DNA of 64,000 nucleotides, from assembly GCA_026874595.1 (NCBI GenBank), contig CM049309.1, positions 306,501-370,500 of the forward strand, in the 5' to 3' direction. The position numbers were made by a program, and so were the translations under genes. This stretch comes from Sipunculus nudus. Taxonomy: Eukaryota > Annelida > Sipuncula > Golfingiida > Sipunculidae. A model generated the notes under the pieces. That model was not told where the DNA came from and did no database searches. It saw nothing but the letters and a program-made list of their open reading frames with translations. Of the stretch, positions 1-15,200 are shown piece by piece; position 1 is the first letter of the stretch, and each line of letters begins with the position of its first letter.

Positions 1-38
1 ATCAACTTGGGATCCCTGATATTGTTTGTTTCATTCAG

Positions 39-275
39 GCTGGTGATGGCAGCTGGACACCAGATATACCAGTGCTACAGGACTATTACTTGCCAGAGCA
101 GTCTCTGTTTGCTGGTTTGGAGGAGAACGAGTCAGTCCATGCAGTCCTGAGCTGCTTCAGAGATCTAACAGCACTGATGTGGATGCTACAGGCACGGGAT
201 GAACTGTCACTGAACCTGAGACAGAAGGCTCAACTGCTACAGAAAAAGGCAGGCTTTGCTGCCCATTATTTATTA
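39..275 (+). CDS. CPLANE1: CPLANE1-like exon (first in window)
   Basis: An acceptor (TTTGTTTCATTCAG) ends at 38. The open frame begins AGDGSWTPDIPVLQDYYLPE in phase 0 and contains the helical stretch ALMWMLQARDELSLNLRQKA. The chosen donor is TTA|GTTAGT at 276, which leaves phase 0 and fits the next exon. A GC donor after 248 (AAAAAG|GCAGGC) would also keep phase, so the last nine codons are less certain. Confidence 0.7.
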
Positions 276-3200
276 GTTAGTTTATATGCGATGAAAATAA
301 AAAAAATCATTTATAGCTAAGATGACTTTTAGCCATATCGACCTGTGAGATCAAACATTATCCATAACTGTTATATAGGTATGTCAGTTGATATCATACT
401 CCTAGAATATTAAATAAACTAAGATTAACAATATAAGATGATATTATCAATTAAGAGAAAGATAATTTTAGGTAAGCTGACTTTAATCATGCTACACAAT
501 AAAAATTCACTTGGTCTGTTCACCTTTGTCTGTCTGTTGAATTTCAATTTATTTTTTAAAAAAATCAGATATTACACACAAGGTTGACAGGCAGCAGTTT
601 AATCATCATGCCCATACTTTTTTTTATTATTGATATTGATCCTTTAACTGATGAAACCTAAAATAAATTGTTTTTCTCAGAGTGGCACTTCAAGGGTGAA
701 AGAAGCAGATTGGTTGGACAGGTGTCAATCAGCATTTGAATGGGCAGAGCATATGATGCCATTTATGTATTTCCTTGATGCTGAAGGTGAAGTTTCAGGA
801 ACTTTACTCTCACTTCTTCTTGAGCTTCCACACACATTGGAATCCGCCCATGTTCTAGCACACTACTTCCATGACCTAGAAAACCTGGATCCAGAAATTC
901 AAGAGAGAGTCCGAGCTGTTCTGATGGAGTGGAATAATATTTTCTTAGATAAACAGAGCTCAGATTCAAGGAGGAAATCTCGCAAATCTGATAACCATCC
1001 CCTACCATCACCAAGAGGGGCTACATTGTCAACTGCATTCCATAAATATGTTCAGCAAAATGAAAAGGAAATGAAGCAGAGAAGGGATGCCTTTGGAAAG
1101 ATTGAGCAGTTTGTTTTTGCAGATCATAGTGACCAAGAGCTTTCTGAACCAGATGGTTTGAATTACATTGGTTCCCGATCATTTGAGAGTGATAACATGT
1201 TCCTCAAGTTCTTGGACACATTTTACGCAGTGTGTTTTAATCGAGCTGTTGAGGAAGAACATGAAAGTCAGACTACCCATCAGCCTTTGCTGCAACCATT
1301 TGCCTCCGCAGTCAGAGAACGAGAACTCAGTTCTGTAGCCCACCAAGCTGCAACAAACCTGCAAAAGAAGCAAGCCCTGGTACAATCCCCTCGACGTGAG
1401 AAGATTTCAATCAGGAAGCCAGCTCCACCAGAAATCATTGATTTAGACTTCCTTGTGGGAGCTAGTCCCAAGAGGAATTTTGGTTTGTTTCGCAGTAAAA
1501 GTGTCAGTGACATCAGAGGTCGATCTGATTCTAGTGTTGTAGCAGACTCTCAGGGTCTTGAGAAAAGGTATTTAAGCGATGTCAACCTGGCTGCGGAACC
1601 GATGGATAAATTACCGCCGCCAGCAAGGACAAGAAGTTCTAGTCTCAACCGAGTAAACAGGAGACCAAAACGTAGCTTTAGCACCCCAGAGACTAAATCT
1701 AAGTCAAATCAGGGTGGGAAAGTTAAACGTAGCTTAAGTTCATTGAATTCACCTTCTGGAGGAAGTGAAGACTCTATATCAAGACCTTTTGAAGATGATC
1801 CATTAGCAAAACCTCTTATTCCTACTCATATTCTTACTCAGCTCAAGTTTCAGAGGCAGTACAAAGAACTTGAACAGTTAATGGAATGGCTTGTTCGCTG
1901 GTCTGGCAAGCAGCATTTGCTTAGTTTGAAGAAATCCCAGCAGGGGACAGAAACATCTGCCATGTCAGTCAGTCCAGCGATGAGGATCCGAGTCCACCCA
2001 CAGATGGTTATGCACAGCATCTGGTTGATGGACAATGAATATCATGCATCAAAGATACAGAGCCAGAATGTGGTGGATGAGAATGTGGTGTCTGATGAAG
2101 GTATTACAGCTGGAGAGAAGCAATTGGATCTAGAGGGAGCTAACTGCTCTAAAGAAGCTAAGCCTCCAGAACACTTTGTCCCACCAGAAGATATTCCAAA
2201 GAAAGATATTCTTAACAGCAAAACTGGTAAATTGCCAAGAAAGAAGAAAGACAAACTTAAAAGAAAACCAGTAGTTCCACCACTTAATCTTGAGGAAGAG
2301 CCAATCATAGCCCAGTCTGAAATTGAGGCACAAATTCAGCCAGTTAGAGTGCATTCTGAAACAGAGGCTAAATTTCAGCCGTCCAGAGTGAGTGAAGATG
2401 AACTGACCCAGGTAACAGATGTTCACTCTGACAGAACTACAGGCAGGGCATTACCATCACTTCGCAGTGTTCATAGTGACCACAGGTTAGTTGACTTGCA
2501 GTCTACTTTGTCCATGTGTAATATCAACACTGTTTTGTCTTCCAGTGATCATCATTACTTACGTGTAATGGATCTCTCTTTGTATATTTTTTTCTGTATA
2601 CAATATTCATGCGATCCCTTATAAATCTCTTATAAAATAGCTACCATCATTTGCAGTATTTAACCTCAAATCCCAAGCACAATTTTGTGTATTTTTATTT
2701 ATAACTAGACATTTAGCTGAAATTAATTAAATAAACCAGATTTATTGAAGATATGCAGTGAATCCTCTTCTCTGTTGAGATTTGCTGATGATTTATATTT
2801 TATCGGTATAAAATTGTTTATTGTGCAGATGATAGTCTGTTTGTTCAAGTGAAAGTACATAAAGTAATAAGAACTATGTACCATCATTATTTAAACATGG
2901 GTAATAATATTTTATACTTCTGTTCCAAAAGTCCTGGAAGAATCAGCAGCCCTGGCCTTGGGTCACTGCCAGAAGAAACCAAGAAGACTGAAACTATGGA
3001 CAGTGCTGCTGCTGACAGCAGGTTAGCTCAGAGCTTTATACTCATATGTATGATGTGGGGCTGTAATGATGCATTGAATAATCTACATGTACTATATTAA
3101 AACAATATTCAAATAATATCTAAAATAATAATTGATACATTGAATCAAATCTAGACACTAATTTATAGTTGTATTACACTTATTTTCAAACACTTTTTAG

Positions 3201-6200
3201 CTCAGCTGACTTTCAGTCATGCTGAGCTATAGCGATCACTCTTTGTCCGTCGTCCGTCTGTCCGTCTGTCTGTCCGTCTGTCCGTTAACCTGGCACAAAT
3301 CGTAACCGCTGGACTTAGAATCTTGTAACTTTACATTCTGAGAGGTCAATGAAAAATCTCCTTGGAAACCAGAAATTAGGTCTCTGTTACCCATATCCTT
3401 CGAGCTATTGGGCCCCAAAGTATCCCCCAGAATAGTCAAAATTTTCATACAAAAACTTTAATATCTCATTAACTACATCACTGATGGTCATGATTTTTGG
3501 CATACATATTTATGATGAGATGTTTCATCAGTTCCTGCAGATTGGTGGCGCCACCTGTATTTTTAGATTTTTTACGAATTTTTTTCTCTATTTTTAAGAC
3601 CTTTAAAAATGTGAACAACTGTTAACAGGGCACAAATCATAAAGACTGGACCTAGAATCTTCATTCTTGACACAGTGAGAGACCTATGAAAAGTCTCCAT
3701 GGAAACCAGAAATTAGGTCTCTGTTACCCAAATCCTTTGAGCTATGGGGCCCCAAAGTACCCCCCAGAATAGTGAAAAATTTCATACAAAAACTTCAATA
3801 TCTCATTAACTACATCACTGATGGTCATGATTTTTGGCATACATATTGATCATGAGATGTTTCATCAGTTTCTGCAGACTGGTGGCGCCACCTGTATTTT
3901 TCGATTCTTTACGAATTGTTTTCTCTGTTTTTGAGGTCTTTTAAAATGTGGACATCTTTTAACAGGGCACAAATCGTTAAGACTGGATCTAGAATCTTCA
4001 TTCTTGACACAGTGAGAGACCTATGAAAAGTCTCCATGGAAACCTGAAATAAGGTCTCCGTTACCCATATCATTTGAGCTGTGGGGCTCCCAATTACCCC
4101 CCAGAATAATGGAAAATTTGATTTAAAAAAACTGCAACATCTCAATAACTACAATACAGATGGTCATGATTTTTGGCATACATATTGATCAAGAGGTGTT
4201 CCATCATTTCCTGCAGACTGGTGGCGCCACCTGTATTTTTTCAAATTTTTACAATATTTTTTTCTCTATTTATGAGAACTTTAAGGATGTAATTATCTGT
4301 CAACAAGGTACAAATTGTAATGACTTGACCTAGAATCTTTATTCTTGACACACAGGGAGACCCATGAAAAGTCTCCATGGACACCTGAAATTAGGTCTCT
4401 GTTACCCATATCCTTAGAGCTATGGCACTCCAAAGTACAGCTCGGAATAATGGAACATTTGATACATAAGCTGAAGTATCTGAACAACTTATGCAGAGAT
4501 CACCATAATTGTTTGCATGGATATTGATCATGGAGTGTTTCATCAGTTTTTGCAGACTGGTGGCACTACCTGTATTTGTTTGGGTTTTTAGCTCAGCTGA
4601 CTGTAAGTCATCTGAGCTATAGCAATCACTCTTTGTCCGTCGTCCGTCCGTCTGTCCGTCCGTCTGTCCATCTATCCGTTAACCTGGCACAAATCGTATC
4701 GCTTGACCTAGAATCTTGTAACTTGACATTCTGAGAGGTCCATGAAAAATCTCCTTGGAAACCAGAAATCAGGTCTCTGTTACCCATATCCTTCAAGCTA
4801 TGGGGCCCCAAAGTACCCCCCAGAATAGTAAAAAATTTCATACAAAATCTTCAATATCTCATTAACTACAACACTGATGGTCATGATTTTTGGCATACAT
4901 ATTGATCATGAGATGTTCCATTAGTTCCTGCAGACTTGTGGCGCCACCTGAATTTTTTTCTCTATTTTTGAGACCTTTTAAAATGTGGACATCTGTTAAC
5001 AGGGCACAAATCGTAAAGACTGGACCTAGAATCTTTATTCCTGAAATTCTGAGAGACCTATGAAAAGTCTCCATGGAAACTAGAAATTAGGTCTCTATTA
5101 CCCATATCCTTCAAGCTATGGGGCCCCAAAGTACTCCCCAGAATAGTGAAAAATTTCATACAAAAACTTCAATATCTCATTAACTACATCACTGATGGTC
5201 ATGATTTTTGGCATACATATTAATCATGCGATGTTTCATCAGTTTCTGCAGACTGGTGGCGCAACCTATATTTTTCGATTTTTTACGAATTGTTTTCTCT
5301 GTTTTTGAGGTCTTTTAAAATGTGGACATCTTTTAACAGGGCACAAATCGTTAAGACTGGATCTAGAATCTTCATTCTTGACACAGTGAGAGACCTATGA
5401 AAAGTCTCCATGGAAACCAGAAATTAGGTCTCTGTTACCCAAATCCTTTGAGCTATGGGGCCCTAAAGTACCCCCCAGAATAGTGAAAAATTTCATACAA
5501 AAACTTCAATATCTCATTAACTACATCACTGATGGTCATGATTTTTGGCATACATATTGATCATGAGATGTTTCATCAGTTTCTGCAGACTGGTGGCGCC
5601 ACCTGTATTTTTCGATTCTTTACGAATTGTTTTCTCTGTTTTTGAGGTCTTTTAAAATGTGGACATCTTTTAACAGGGCACAAATCGTTAAGACTGGATC
5701 TAGAATCTTCATTCTTGACACAGTGAGAGACCTATGAAAAGTCTCCATGGAAACCTGAAATAAGGTCTCCGTTACCCATATCATTTGAGCTGTGGGGCTC
5801 CCAATTACCCCCCAGAATAATGGAAAATTTGATTTAAAAAAACTGCAACATCTCAATAACTACAATACAGATGGTCATGATTTTTGGCATACATATTGAT
5901 CAAGAGGTGTTCCATCATTTCCTGCAGACTGGTGGCGCCACCTGTATTTTTTCAAATTTTTACAATATTTTTTTCTCTATTTATGAGAACTTTAAGGATG
6001 TAATTATCTGTCAACAAGGTACAAATTGTAATGACTTGACCTAGAATCTTTATTCTTGACACACAGGGAGACCCATGAAAAGTCTCCATGGACACCTGAA
6101 ATTAGGTCTCTGTTACCCATATCCTTAGAGCTATGGCACTCCAAAGTACAGCTCGGAATAATGGAACATTTGATACATAAGCTGAAGTATCTGAACAACT

Positions 6201-9200
6201 TATGCAGAGATCACCATAATTGTTTGCATGGATATTGATCATGGAGTGTTTCATCAGTTTTTGCAGACTGGTGGCACTACCTGTATTTGTTTGGGTTTTT
6301 AGCTCAGCTGACTGTAAGTCATCTGAGCTATAGCAATCACTCTTTGTCCGTCGTCCGTCCGTCTGTCCGTCCGTCTGTCTGTCTATCCGTTAACCTGGCA
6401 CAAATCGTATCGCTTGACCTAGAATCTTGTAACTTGACATTCTGAGAGGTCCATGAAAAATCTCCTTGGAAACCAGAAATCAGGTCTCTGTTACCCATAT
6501 CCTTCAAGCTATGGGGCCCCAAAGTACCCCCCAGAATAGTAAAAAATTTCATACAAAATCTTCAATATCTCATTAACTACAACACTGATGGTCATGATTT
6601 TTGGCATACATATTGATCATGAGATGTTCCATTAGTTCCTGCAGACTTGTGGCGCCACCTGAATTTTTTTCTCTATTTTTGAGACCTTTTAAAATGTGGA
6701 CATCTGTTAACAGGGCACAAATCGTAAAGACTGGACCTAGAATCTTTATTCCTGAAATTCTGAGAGACCTATGAAAAGTCTCCATGGAAACTAGAAATTA
6801 GGTCTCTATTACCCATATCCTTCAAGCTATGGGGCCCCAAAGTACTCCCCAGAATAGTGAAAAATTTCATACAAAAACTTCAATATCTCATTAACTACAT
6901 CACTGATGGTCATGATTTTTGGCATACATATTAATCATGCGATGTTTCATCAGTTTCTGCAGACTGGTGGCGCAACCTATATTTTTCGATTTTTTACGAA
7001 TTGTTTTCTCTGTTTTTGAGGTCTTTTAAAATGTGGACATCTTTTAACAGGGCACAAATCGTTAAGACTGGATCTAGAATCTTCATTCTTGACACAGTGA
7101 GAGACCTATGAAAAGTCTCCATGGAAACCAGAAATTAGGTCTCTGTTACCCAAATCCTTTGAGCTATGGGGCCCTAAAGTACCCCCCAGAATAGTGAAAA
7201 ATTTCATACAAAAACTTCAATATCTCATTAACTACATCACTGATGGTCATGATTTTTGGCATACATATTGATCATGAGATGTTTCATCAGTTTCTGCAGA
7301 CTGGTGGCGCCACCTGTATTTTTCGATTCTTTACGAATTGTTTTCTCTGTTTTTGAGGTCTTTTAAAATGTGGACATCTTTTAACAGGGCACAAATCGTT
7401 AAGACTGGATCTAGAATCTTCATTCTTGACACAGTGAGAGACCTATGAAAAGTCTCCATGGAAACCTGAAATAAGGTCTCCGTTACCCATATCATTTGAG
7501 CTGTGGGGCTCCCAATTACCCCCCAGAATAATGGAAAATTTGATTTAAAAAAACTGCAACATCTCAATAACTACAATACAGATGGTCATGATTTTTGGCA
7601 TACATATTGATCAAGAGGTGTTCCATCATTTCCTGCAGACTGGTGGCGCCACCTGTATTTTTTCAAATTTTTACAATATTTTTTTCTCTATTTATGAGAA
7701 CTTTAAGGATGTAATTATCTGTCAACAAGGTACAAATTGTAATGACTTGACCTAGAATCTTTATTCTTGACACACAGGGAGACCCATGAAAAGTCTCCAT
7801 GGACACCTGAAATTAGGTCTCTGTTACCCATATCCTTAGAGCTATGGCACTCCAAAGTACAGCTCGGAATAATGGAACATTTGATACATAAGCTGAAGTA
7901 TCTGAACAACTTATGCAGAGATCACCATAATTGTTTGCATGGATATTGATCATGGAGTGTTTCATCAGTTTTTGCAGACTGGTGGCACTACCTGTATTTG
8001 TTTGGGTTTTTAGCTCAGCTGACTGTAAGTCATCTGAGCTATAGCAATCACTCTTTGTCCGTCGTCCGTCCGTCTGTCCGTCCGTCTGTCCGTCTATCCG
8101 TTAACCTGGCACAAATCGTATCGCTTGACCTAGAATCTTGTAACTTGACATTCTGAGAGGTCCATGAAAAATCTCCTTGGAAACCAGAAATCAGGTCTCT
8201 GTTACCCATATCCTTCAAGCTATGGGGCCCCAAAGTACCCCCCAGAATAGTAAAAAATTTCATACAAAATCTTCAATATCTCATTAACTACAACACTGAT
8301 GGTCATGATTTTTGGCATACATATTGATCATGAGATGTTCCATTAGTTCCTGCAGACTTGTGGCGCCACCTGAATTTTTTTCTCTATTTTTGAGACCTTT
8401 TAAAATGTGGACATCTGTTAACAGGGCACAAATCGTAAAGACTGGACCTAGAATCTTTATTCCTGAAATTCTGAGAGACCTATGAAAAGTCTCCATGGAA
8501 ACTAGAAATTAGGTCTCTAATACCCATATCCTTCAAGCTATGGGGCCCCAAAGTACTCCCAAGAATAGTGAAAAATTTCATACAAAAAATTCAATATCTC
8601 ATTAACTACATCACTGATGGTCATGATTTTTGGCATACATATTAATCATGCGATGTTTCATCAGTTTCTGCAGACTGGTGGCGCAACCTATATTTTTCGA
8701 TTTTTTACGAATTGTTTTCTTTGTTTTTGAGGTCTTTTAAAATGTGGACATCTTTTAACAGGGCACAAATCGTTAAGACTGGATCTAGAATCTTCATTCT
8801 TGACACAGTGAGAGACCTATGAAAAGTCTCCATGGAAACCAAAAATTAGGTCTCTGTTACCCATATCCTTCGAGCTATGAGGCCCCAAAGTACCCCCCAG
8901 AATAGTGAAAAATTTCATACAAAAACTTCAATATCTCATTAACTACATCACTGATGGTCATGATTTTTGGCATACATATTAATCATGAGATGTTTCATCA
9001 GTTTCTGCAGACTGCGGACGCCATCTGTATTTTTTCGATTTTTTACGATTTTTTTCTCTATTTTTAAGACCTTTAAGGATGTGGTTATGTGTCAACAGGG
9101 TACAAATTGTAACAACTGGACCTAGAATCTTCATTCTTGTCATGCAAGGAGGCCCATGAAAAGTGTCTGTGGAAACCTTAAATTAGTTCTCTGTTTCCCA

Positions 9201-12200
9201 TATCCTTCAAGCTATAGGACTCCGAAGTATCCCTCAGAATAATGGACAATTTGATACAAAAGCTAAAAGTATCTGACCAACTAATGCAGAGGTCACCATG
9301 ATTCTTTACATGCATATTGATTATGGAGTGTTTCATCAGTTTCTTCAGACTTATGGTGCAACCTATATTTTTATTAAATTTTTTTGAATTTTTTTCTCTA
9401 TTTTTGAGACCTTTAAGGATGCTGTCATCTGTTAACATGGCACAAATTGTAACAACTGGACCTAGAATCTTCATTCTTGTCATGCAAGGAGGCCCGTGAG
9501 AGTGTCTTTGGAAATCTGAAATTAGGTCTCTGTTACCCATATCCTTCACGCTATAGGACTCCGAAGTATCCCTCAGAATAATGGAAAATTTGATTCAAAA
9601 GCTGAAGTATCTGAACAATTAATGCAGAAATCACTATGATTCTTTGCATGGATGATGACCATTAAGTGTTTTTATTAGTTTCTGCAGACTGGTGGAACCA
9701 CCTGTATTTTTTTTAAAGTTTACGCATTTTTTCCCATATTTTGAGATATATAAATTCAGAAACAATCTTGGCTTATTCTTTAATCTGTTTGATGCTTCAG
9801 TTGAATGGGTATATACTACCATTCAGATGATAAAATTGCCTTTTGCAAATCTCTTCCCAGTCAGCTGAGCGTCATGACCCATGGGTCACTTGTTTTTATC
9901 CAAAACTCATATCTGAGGTCATATAAACAATATACATGATGTAATAAGCATAATTGTTTACAAGGAAAGTCATGATACCTTCTGCATTTGATGTTAAAAA
10001 AAGCATCCATCATTGTATCCCTAGACAAAGTTGGGATACTATGGTTTAAGCATGGTCGCGCCGCTGCAGAGATTTCATTTGGACGCAATACGTTAGCTGA
10101 TAACTCAAAAAATATTTTACAGATCTTTACCAAACTTGACATGTGCATAGATATGGGTGAGAGGACAAAGCCTATAAAAAATGGGGTCATGACCTTTTCT
10201 AGGAGAGTGACCTTGGCCTTGAATAGATCCATTTTGGGTAAAATCACACAAATTCATAAATATCTCAGAAAAATCTTTCATGGATTGATAAAAAAATCAA
10301 CTTGACCGAAGATCTAGGGCAGCGTTGACAGGTATTGGAAACTGGTGGCGCCACCTGTTATCCTTTACTTGTTGTTGTGCAGTTTAATACCCCCATCATT
10401 GGCACCTAACAGTACTGTGAGCATTATAAGTCAAAAACTAATGGACAGATTTCTTTCATATTATGCATATACATAGACATAGGTTATGGGAGGATGTGTA
10501 TTAAAATTGGGATCATGACCTTGAATATTGCCATATATGGTGAAATTCACACAAAATCATATATATCTTAATAAGGGATGCATGGATCGGTCCAAAAATC
10601 AAACTGACTGAAGATCTTGGATAGCTTTGTCTTCTGTGGAAAACAGGTGGTGCCACCTTCTGTCCTTTTCTGGTTTTTTCGCACTTTTTAATACCTTATC
10701 ATTGCTGCTTGACAGTACTGAGCATTATAAGTCTAAAACTAAAGGACAGATTGGGCTGAAATTGTGCATGTCCGTTTATCTTGGATACCTCCATCTTGTA
10801 TTCAAGACTGGTGGTGCTATCTGCAATCGTTATTGTGTGACGTCATTCCATACATTTGCTTTTGGTGAAAATTATATATCCAGGGTGGTTCAAGGTATAG
10901 GTATTGGTCTGAAATTATTTGCTGCTGAAGATGGGGGCCTATTCTTAAAGGGGGGGGGGATTAATTGTCTGGGGATACTATGGCACCTGGTGCCAAGAAA
11001 TATCTAGTTGTATATAACTTCACATACATGACATCCCTTTTAGTTCACTCTGTGAACTTGCACACTTGTGCAGCGTCCATCGACTGTTACCAAATATCTC
11101 AGCAGCCGCTGCTGCTTTCACCACAAAACTTTGCAGACTTTTTAGCAAACCTGTGAGCTTAAGAGATGGTGTGGTGTTGTACATCATCTGTGCGTTAACC
11201 ATAGCTATCTCAAAAACAGCAGGAGCTAGCATCACCAAATTTTTTTGCATATAATCAGTCATCCAAAACACTATATCGGATTTTGTTTATTTTTTTTCTA
11301 ACTGCATTTTCTTAGATTTTATGGGGAAAAAGCTAAAAAAGCTTTAAAAATCTTCTTCTCCGAAACTGTCCAGCCAAATTGTCCAATATTTCACAGAAAT
11401 GATCCTTGGAACAATCTCTCTCAAGTTTGTTCGACAGGAGGTTGAACTTTGTCATCTGTCCAAAAAAGCATATAAAATTTAAATCTCAGAAACGGCTGGA
11501 GCTATCATCACCAAATTTAATGCCAATGATGGTCACATGAGTCATATCTGAAATTGAGGTATTGGTGGCGCCACCTGCATTGATCTGTTTTTTTACAAGC
11601 AAAAACGTAATTTTAGATTCTTCTAGCTTATACACTGTTTTATGATGAAACTGTTAAGCTGATTGGTTTAAACTTAACAAGAATTATTCTATGGTAGGGG
11701 GTCTGCCAGTTTTATAAGAATAGATTGGGTAATGCAGCTTTAAAAAAGTAGTGTAGCCAATTGAAAAGGCGTTCTGTGTTTGAAAACAGATTTGACAACA
11801 TGCCAAGTTTCAGCAGCCAAGTCAAGAGGTCACTCAGTACAACCAGGTGGGGTCCAGACATCACCATGGCAACTGACCTGGCTCTGTCTGGTGTCCAGAT
11901 AATGTGTCTAGATGTCTAGACACAGTGTCTAGACATTTAGACACCTAGTCTAAACGCAGAATGCCCAGATTAGAATTGTTGAAACTAAATCTTTTAACTG
12001 TTTGAAAAAACTTGGTTTGCATTTTTAGCGAATCTGTGAGCTTATGCAGTGGTGTAGCGTCGTTCTTCTTGCGTCATAGCTATCTCAAAAAGGGCAGGAG
12101 CTTGCATCACCAAATATTTTGCAAAGAATTTCTCATCTAATAAAAATTTTATCGGATTTTGCTAATTTCTTGGCTAACTGCTTTTTCTTAGATTTTATAG

Positions 12201-15200
12201 GGAAGAAGCTAAAAACATGAAAAAAAATGTTCTGCTGCCAAATTGTCCGTTCGTCTGTCCCAGTAATTTTCCCTGGCAAAAAGAACATATCCGAAAAATC
12301 CTGACTGATACATCCTAGTTTTAAAATGTCCTAATCCGAAACTTGCAGGTCCGAAACGTCCATTTTTCTGAAATCAAAATGACTAAGGAAGATATGCAGG
12401 ACATAAGAGGATCAATATTAAATTTATAAATAAACCTCCATTCATACTCCCAAACTTTGCACATGTTCACATTAAGCCTGTAGGCCTTGTTTTATTTTAA
12501 GGAATTTTCAAAATTTTATCTCAATGTGTCCATGAAGGTGTATGTATGTGTGAACTACAAGATAAAATTTAAAACATGGAATATCAGATTATTGAGATAA
12601 TCGACAAGTAAAAAAATCAAGTATTGGAATAGGTTTTGACAAAAGATTTCCCTGACTCACCATGCTTTGTGGTATTGTGACCTACATAGTTAAACGTTAT
12701 AACAAAATTGGATTTTAAATTTTAGATTTTAGATTTTATATGCCTGTCCTTGACTCAACATATAATGCTATACCAACAGTCTGTTGTTAACTTTGTGTAG
12801 CTGTGATAACTTTCTGGGGCTTTGATGGGTTTTCACGAAATACTATTATCTAGCCCGAGTTCGGTTATAGGCAAAGTCAAGGCATATTTAATGAGGTCAG
12901 AGGTCACAAGGCTACTTTGTGGTGTTGCAGCAATAACTTATCAGGAATATGATGAATTTTGATGAAACAATAGACCAATATTATATCTCATCTAATTTTG
13001 ATTCCCGGCAAAATCCATGCATATTTAATGAGGTCAGAGGTCACAAGGCAAGTTTGAGGTGCCATGATGACTTACCAAAATCTGATGGATATTCATGAAA
13101 CTCGTTATGAATATCAACCAATATTGTTTCTCATCCTAATTTAATTCTTGGCCAAATTCACTCATATTTAATGAGGTCAGAGGTCACCAGAAATAATATG
13201 GGCGTATAATGCACAATTGCAGTGTTCTTTTTAGACTTTGGATTGCCTGCTGTATACCAAACAATGCCAGCTATACAATTTGAGGCACTGCAATTGTTTA
13301 TAAATATGCAAATTTATCCAAATTATGCAGCTCATAACTTTGCACTGACAACAGTGCAGTGCACTGGAATGGTTAGTCAAGTATAGACCTGTCTGGCTAT
13401 GCATGAGTACCTCACATACTGTGTGTAGGTTTATGTTTATCTGCACATTGTCATCATGGTTTGTTTATTTGCACTAAACCAGTCTTTAGTATAACCTTTC
13501 TCAGATGGTCCAGCAGTAGGGTCAGGTCTGTATACCTGACATTACCTGTTTATAAACTACTACACCATGTCTTATAAATATAATATATGGTACATGGTAA
13601 CCTGAACAATATATGTGTTGCTGCCATGTGGCAAGTAAGTATTTTATTCCTACTCACTTTGTCATATATAGCTGTCACATTTTCTAGTTATTTTGGATTT
13701 TATCATGTATAGCTAAATCACAGCATATACTGATCCACGGTAGGAATGAACTGTTGGGACGGGGGTAGTAGGGTTCAGGAGCTTAAGGTTAGGGATTTTG
13801 CCATGAAGTCACAGTACTGCACATATTATGAGAATCTTCTTAGTTAACTTAGCCAGCTGTCTCCTGAGGTTTGCTCTTACCTTTCACAATCATTCACCAG
13901 TAGAACTGTTCTCAAGTTATATCAGACACCTGTATTACATACTACACCTGATATATTGTTATATATGTCTTAGTCAAACTAATGGTCTTCTTGTGCAACT
14001 AAAATAAACTGCACATGAGGTTGTAGGACTAAAATATCTCCCAGTGGTTTTAAAGCTGACAAACACAGTGACAAGGGACTCATGATGTTAGAGCAATCAC
14101 TGGGTAATTGATGGATAGGGATAAGAGCCCTTGATGAGTGCTAATATTATTCTACTCCCTTCTTTTGTATAAATCTGAGGCCATAACAGTGTGTAAAGTT
14201 TGGTTTCAATAAGAATTTAAACTGATTTCCCACAATATATTCAAGGGTATGCAGGTGTGTGTATTTGGTAAATAAATGTGAATTAACCTGTTAACAAAAG
14301 CATTTTTTGTGTAAAAGCTATTATTGTTTCATAAAGATAAGTTTTGCTCATTTCTTTTTCAACTTAGTGAATAGAGATGATTCAACTGGCATGTAAATGT
14401 AGGGTTACATTTTAAAGATTTTACATGAAATTGAAGTAGACCACCCTATCATAGGCCCCACCCCCTCCCCCTTCCCTGATTAATGTGAATATAAATTACC
14501 AATACACCATACCATACAAATATGACTTTTGTGAATTTAATTGTATCCGCCAAAACAGAGTTTTGCGGATACTATGTTTTCAGCTGCACGCCGCCGCCGC
14601 GTAGGTGTCCAGAGAACTCCTCCCTAACCGCTGGGCAGAATTTTACGAAACCCAGGATTATGTTCGGGTCATATGTGAACTGCTGCGCCCCGATTTTGTT
14701 TTGACCTCTGACCTTTCCTCTGCGCTCCGCGTCCGTTTGTGCGTCTGTTTCCACACATAAACCCACATATCTCGGGAACCGTTTGACGGATCAGGAAAAT
14801 TTGTTTGCACAAATGTAGCCCTTGGAGAGCTTTATAACATACACACAAAATGGTGGCGCCACCTGCAACCATGTTTGCACAGTGTCCATCTGTTCGTCTG
14901 CCTTGGGTTAAAATCACTCATATCTCTGCAGTGATTTGACTAATTCATCTGAAATTCGGCATTCGTATACATCCTGGATAGCTTATCGGATTTTATGACA
15001 GGTGGCGCCACCTACATTCACATTTACGCTGCAAACATCCAAGCTCATATCTTGGGAACCGTTTGACGGACTGGGCCAAAATTTAGCATGTGTATAGATC
15101 TCACATAGCTCTTTATCATACGAAAAACTGGTGGTGCCACCTGCAGCCATTTTTGCACAGCTCCCATCTGTTTGTTTGCCATGGGATAAAATCACTCATA

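Noticed and set aside
249-250. GC donor for the first exon
   Set aside because: Phase-compatible, but the GTTAGT donor at 276 is a normal GT site; kept only as an alternative.
3236-8500. Many 60-80 residue open frames repeated every 1,711 bp
   Set aside because: They follow the tandem units exactly on both strands and have no recognisable protein; they are by-products of a repeat without stops.
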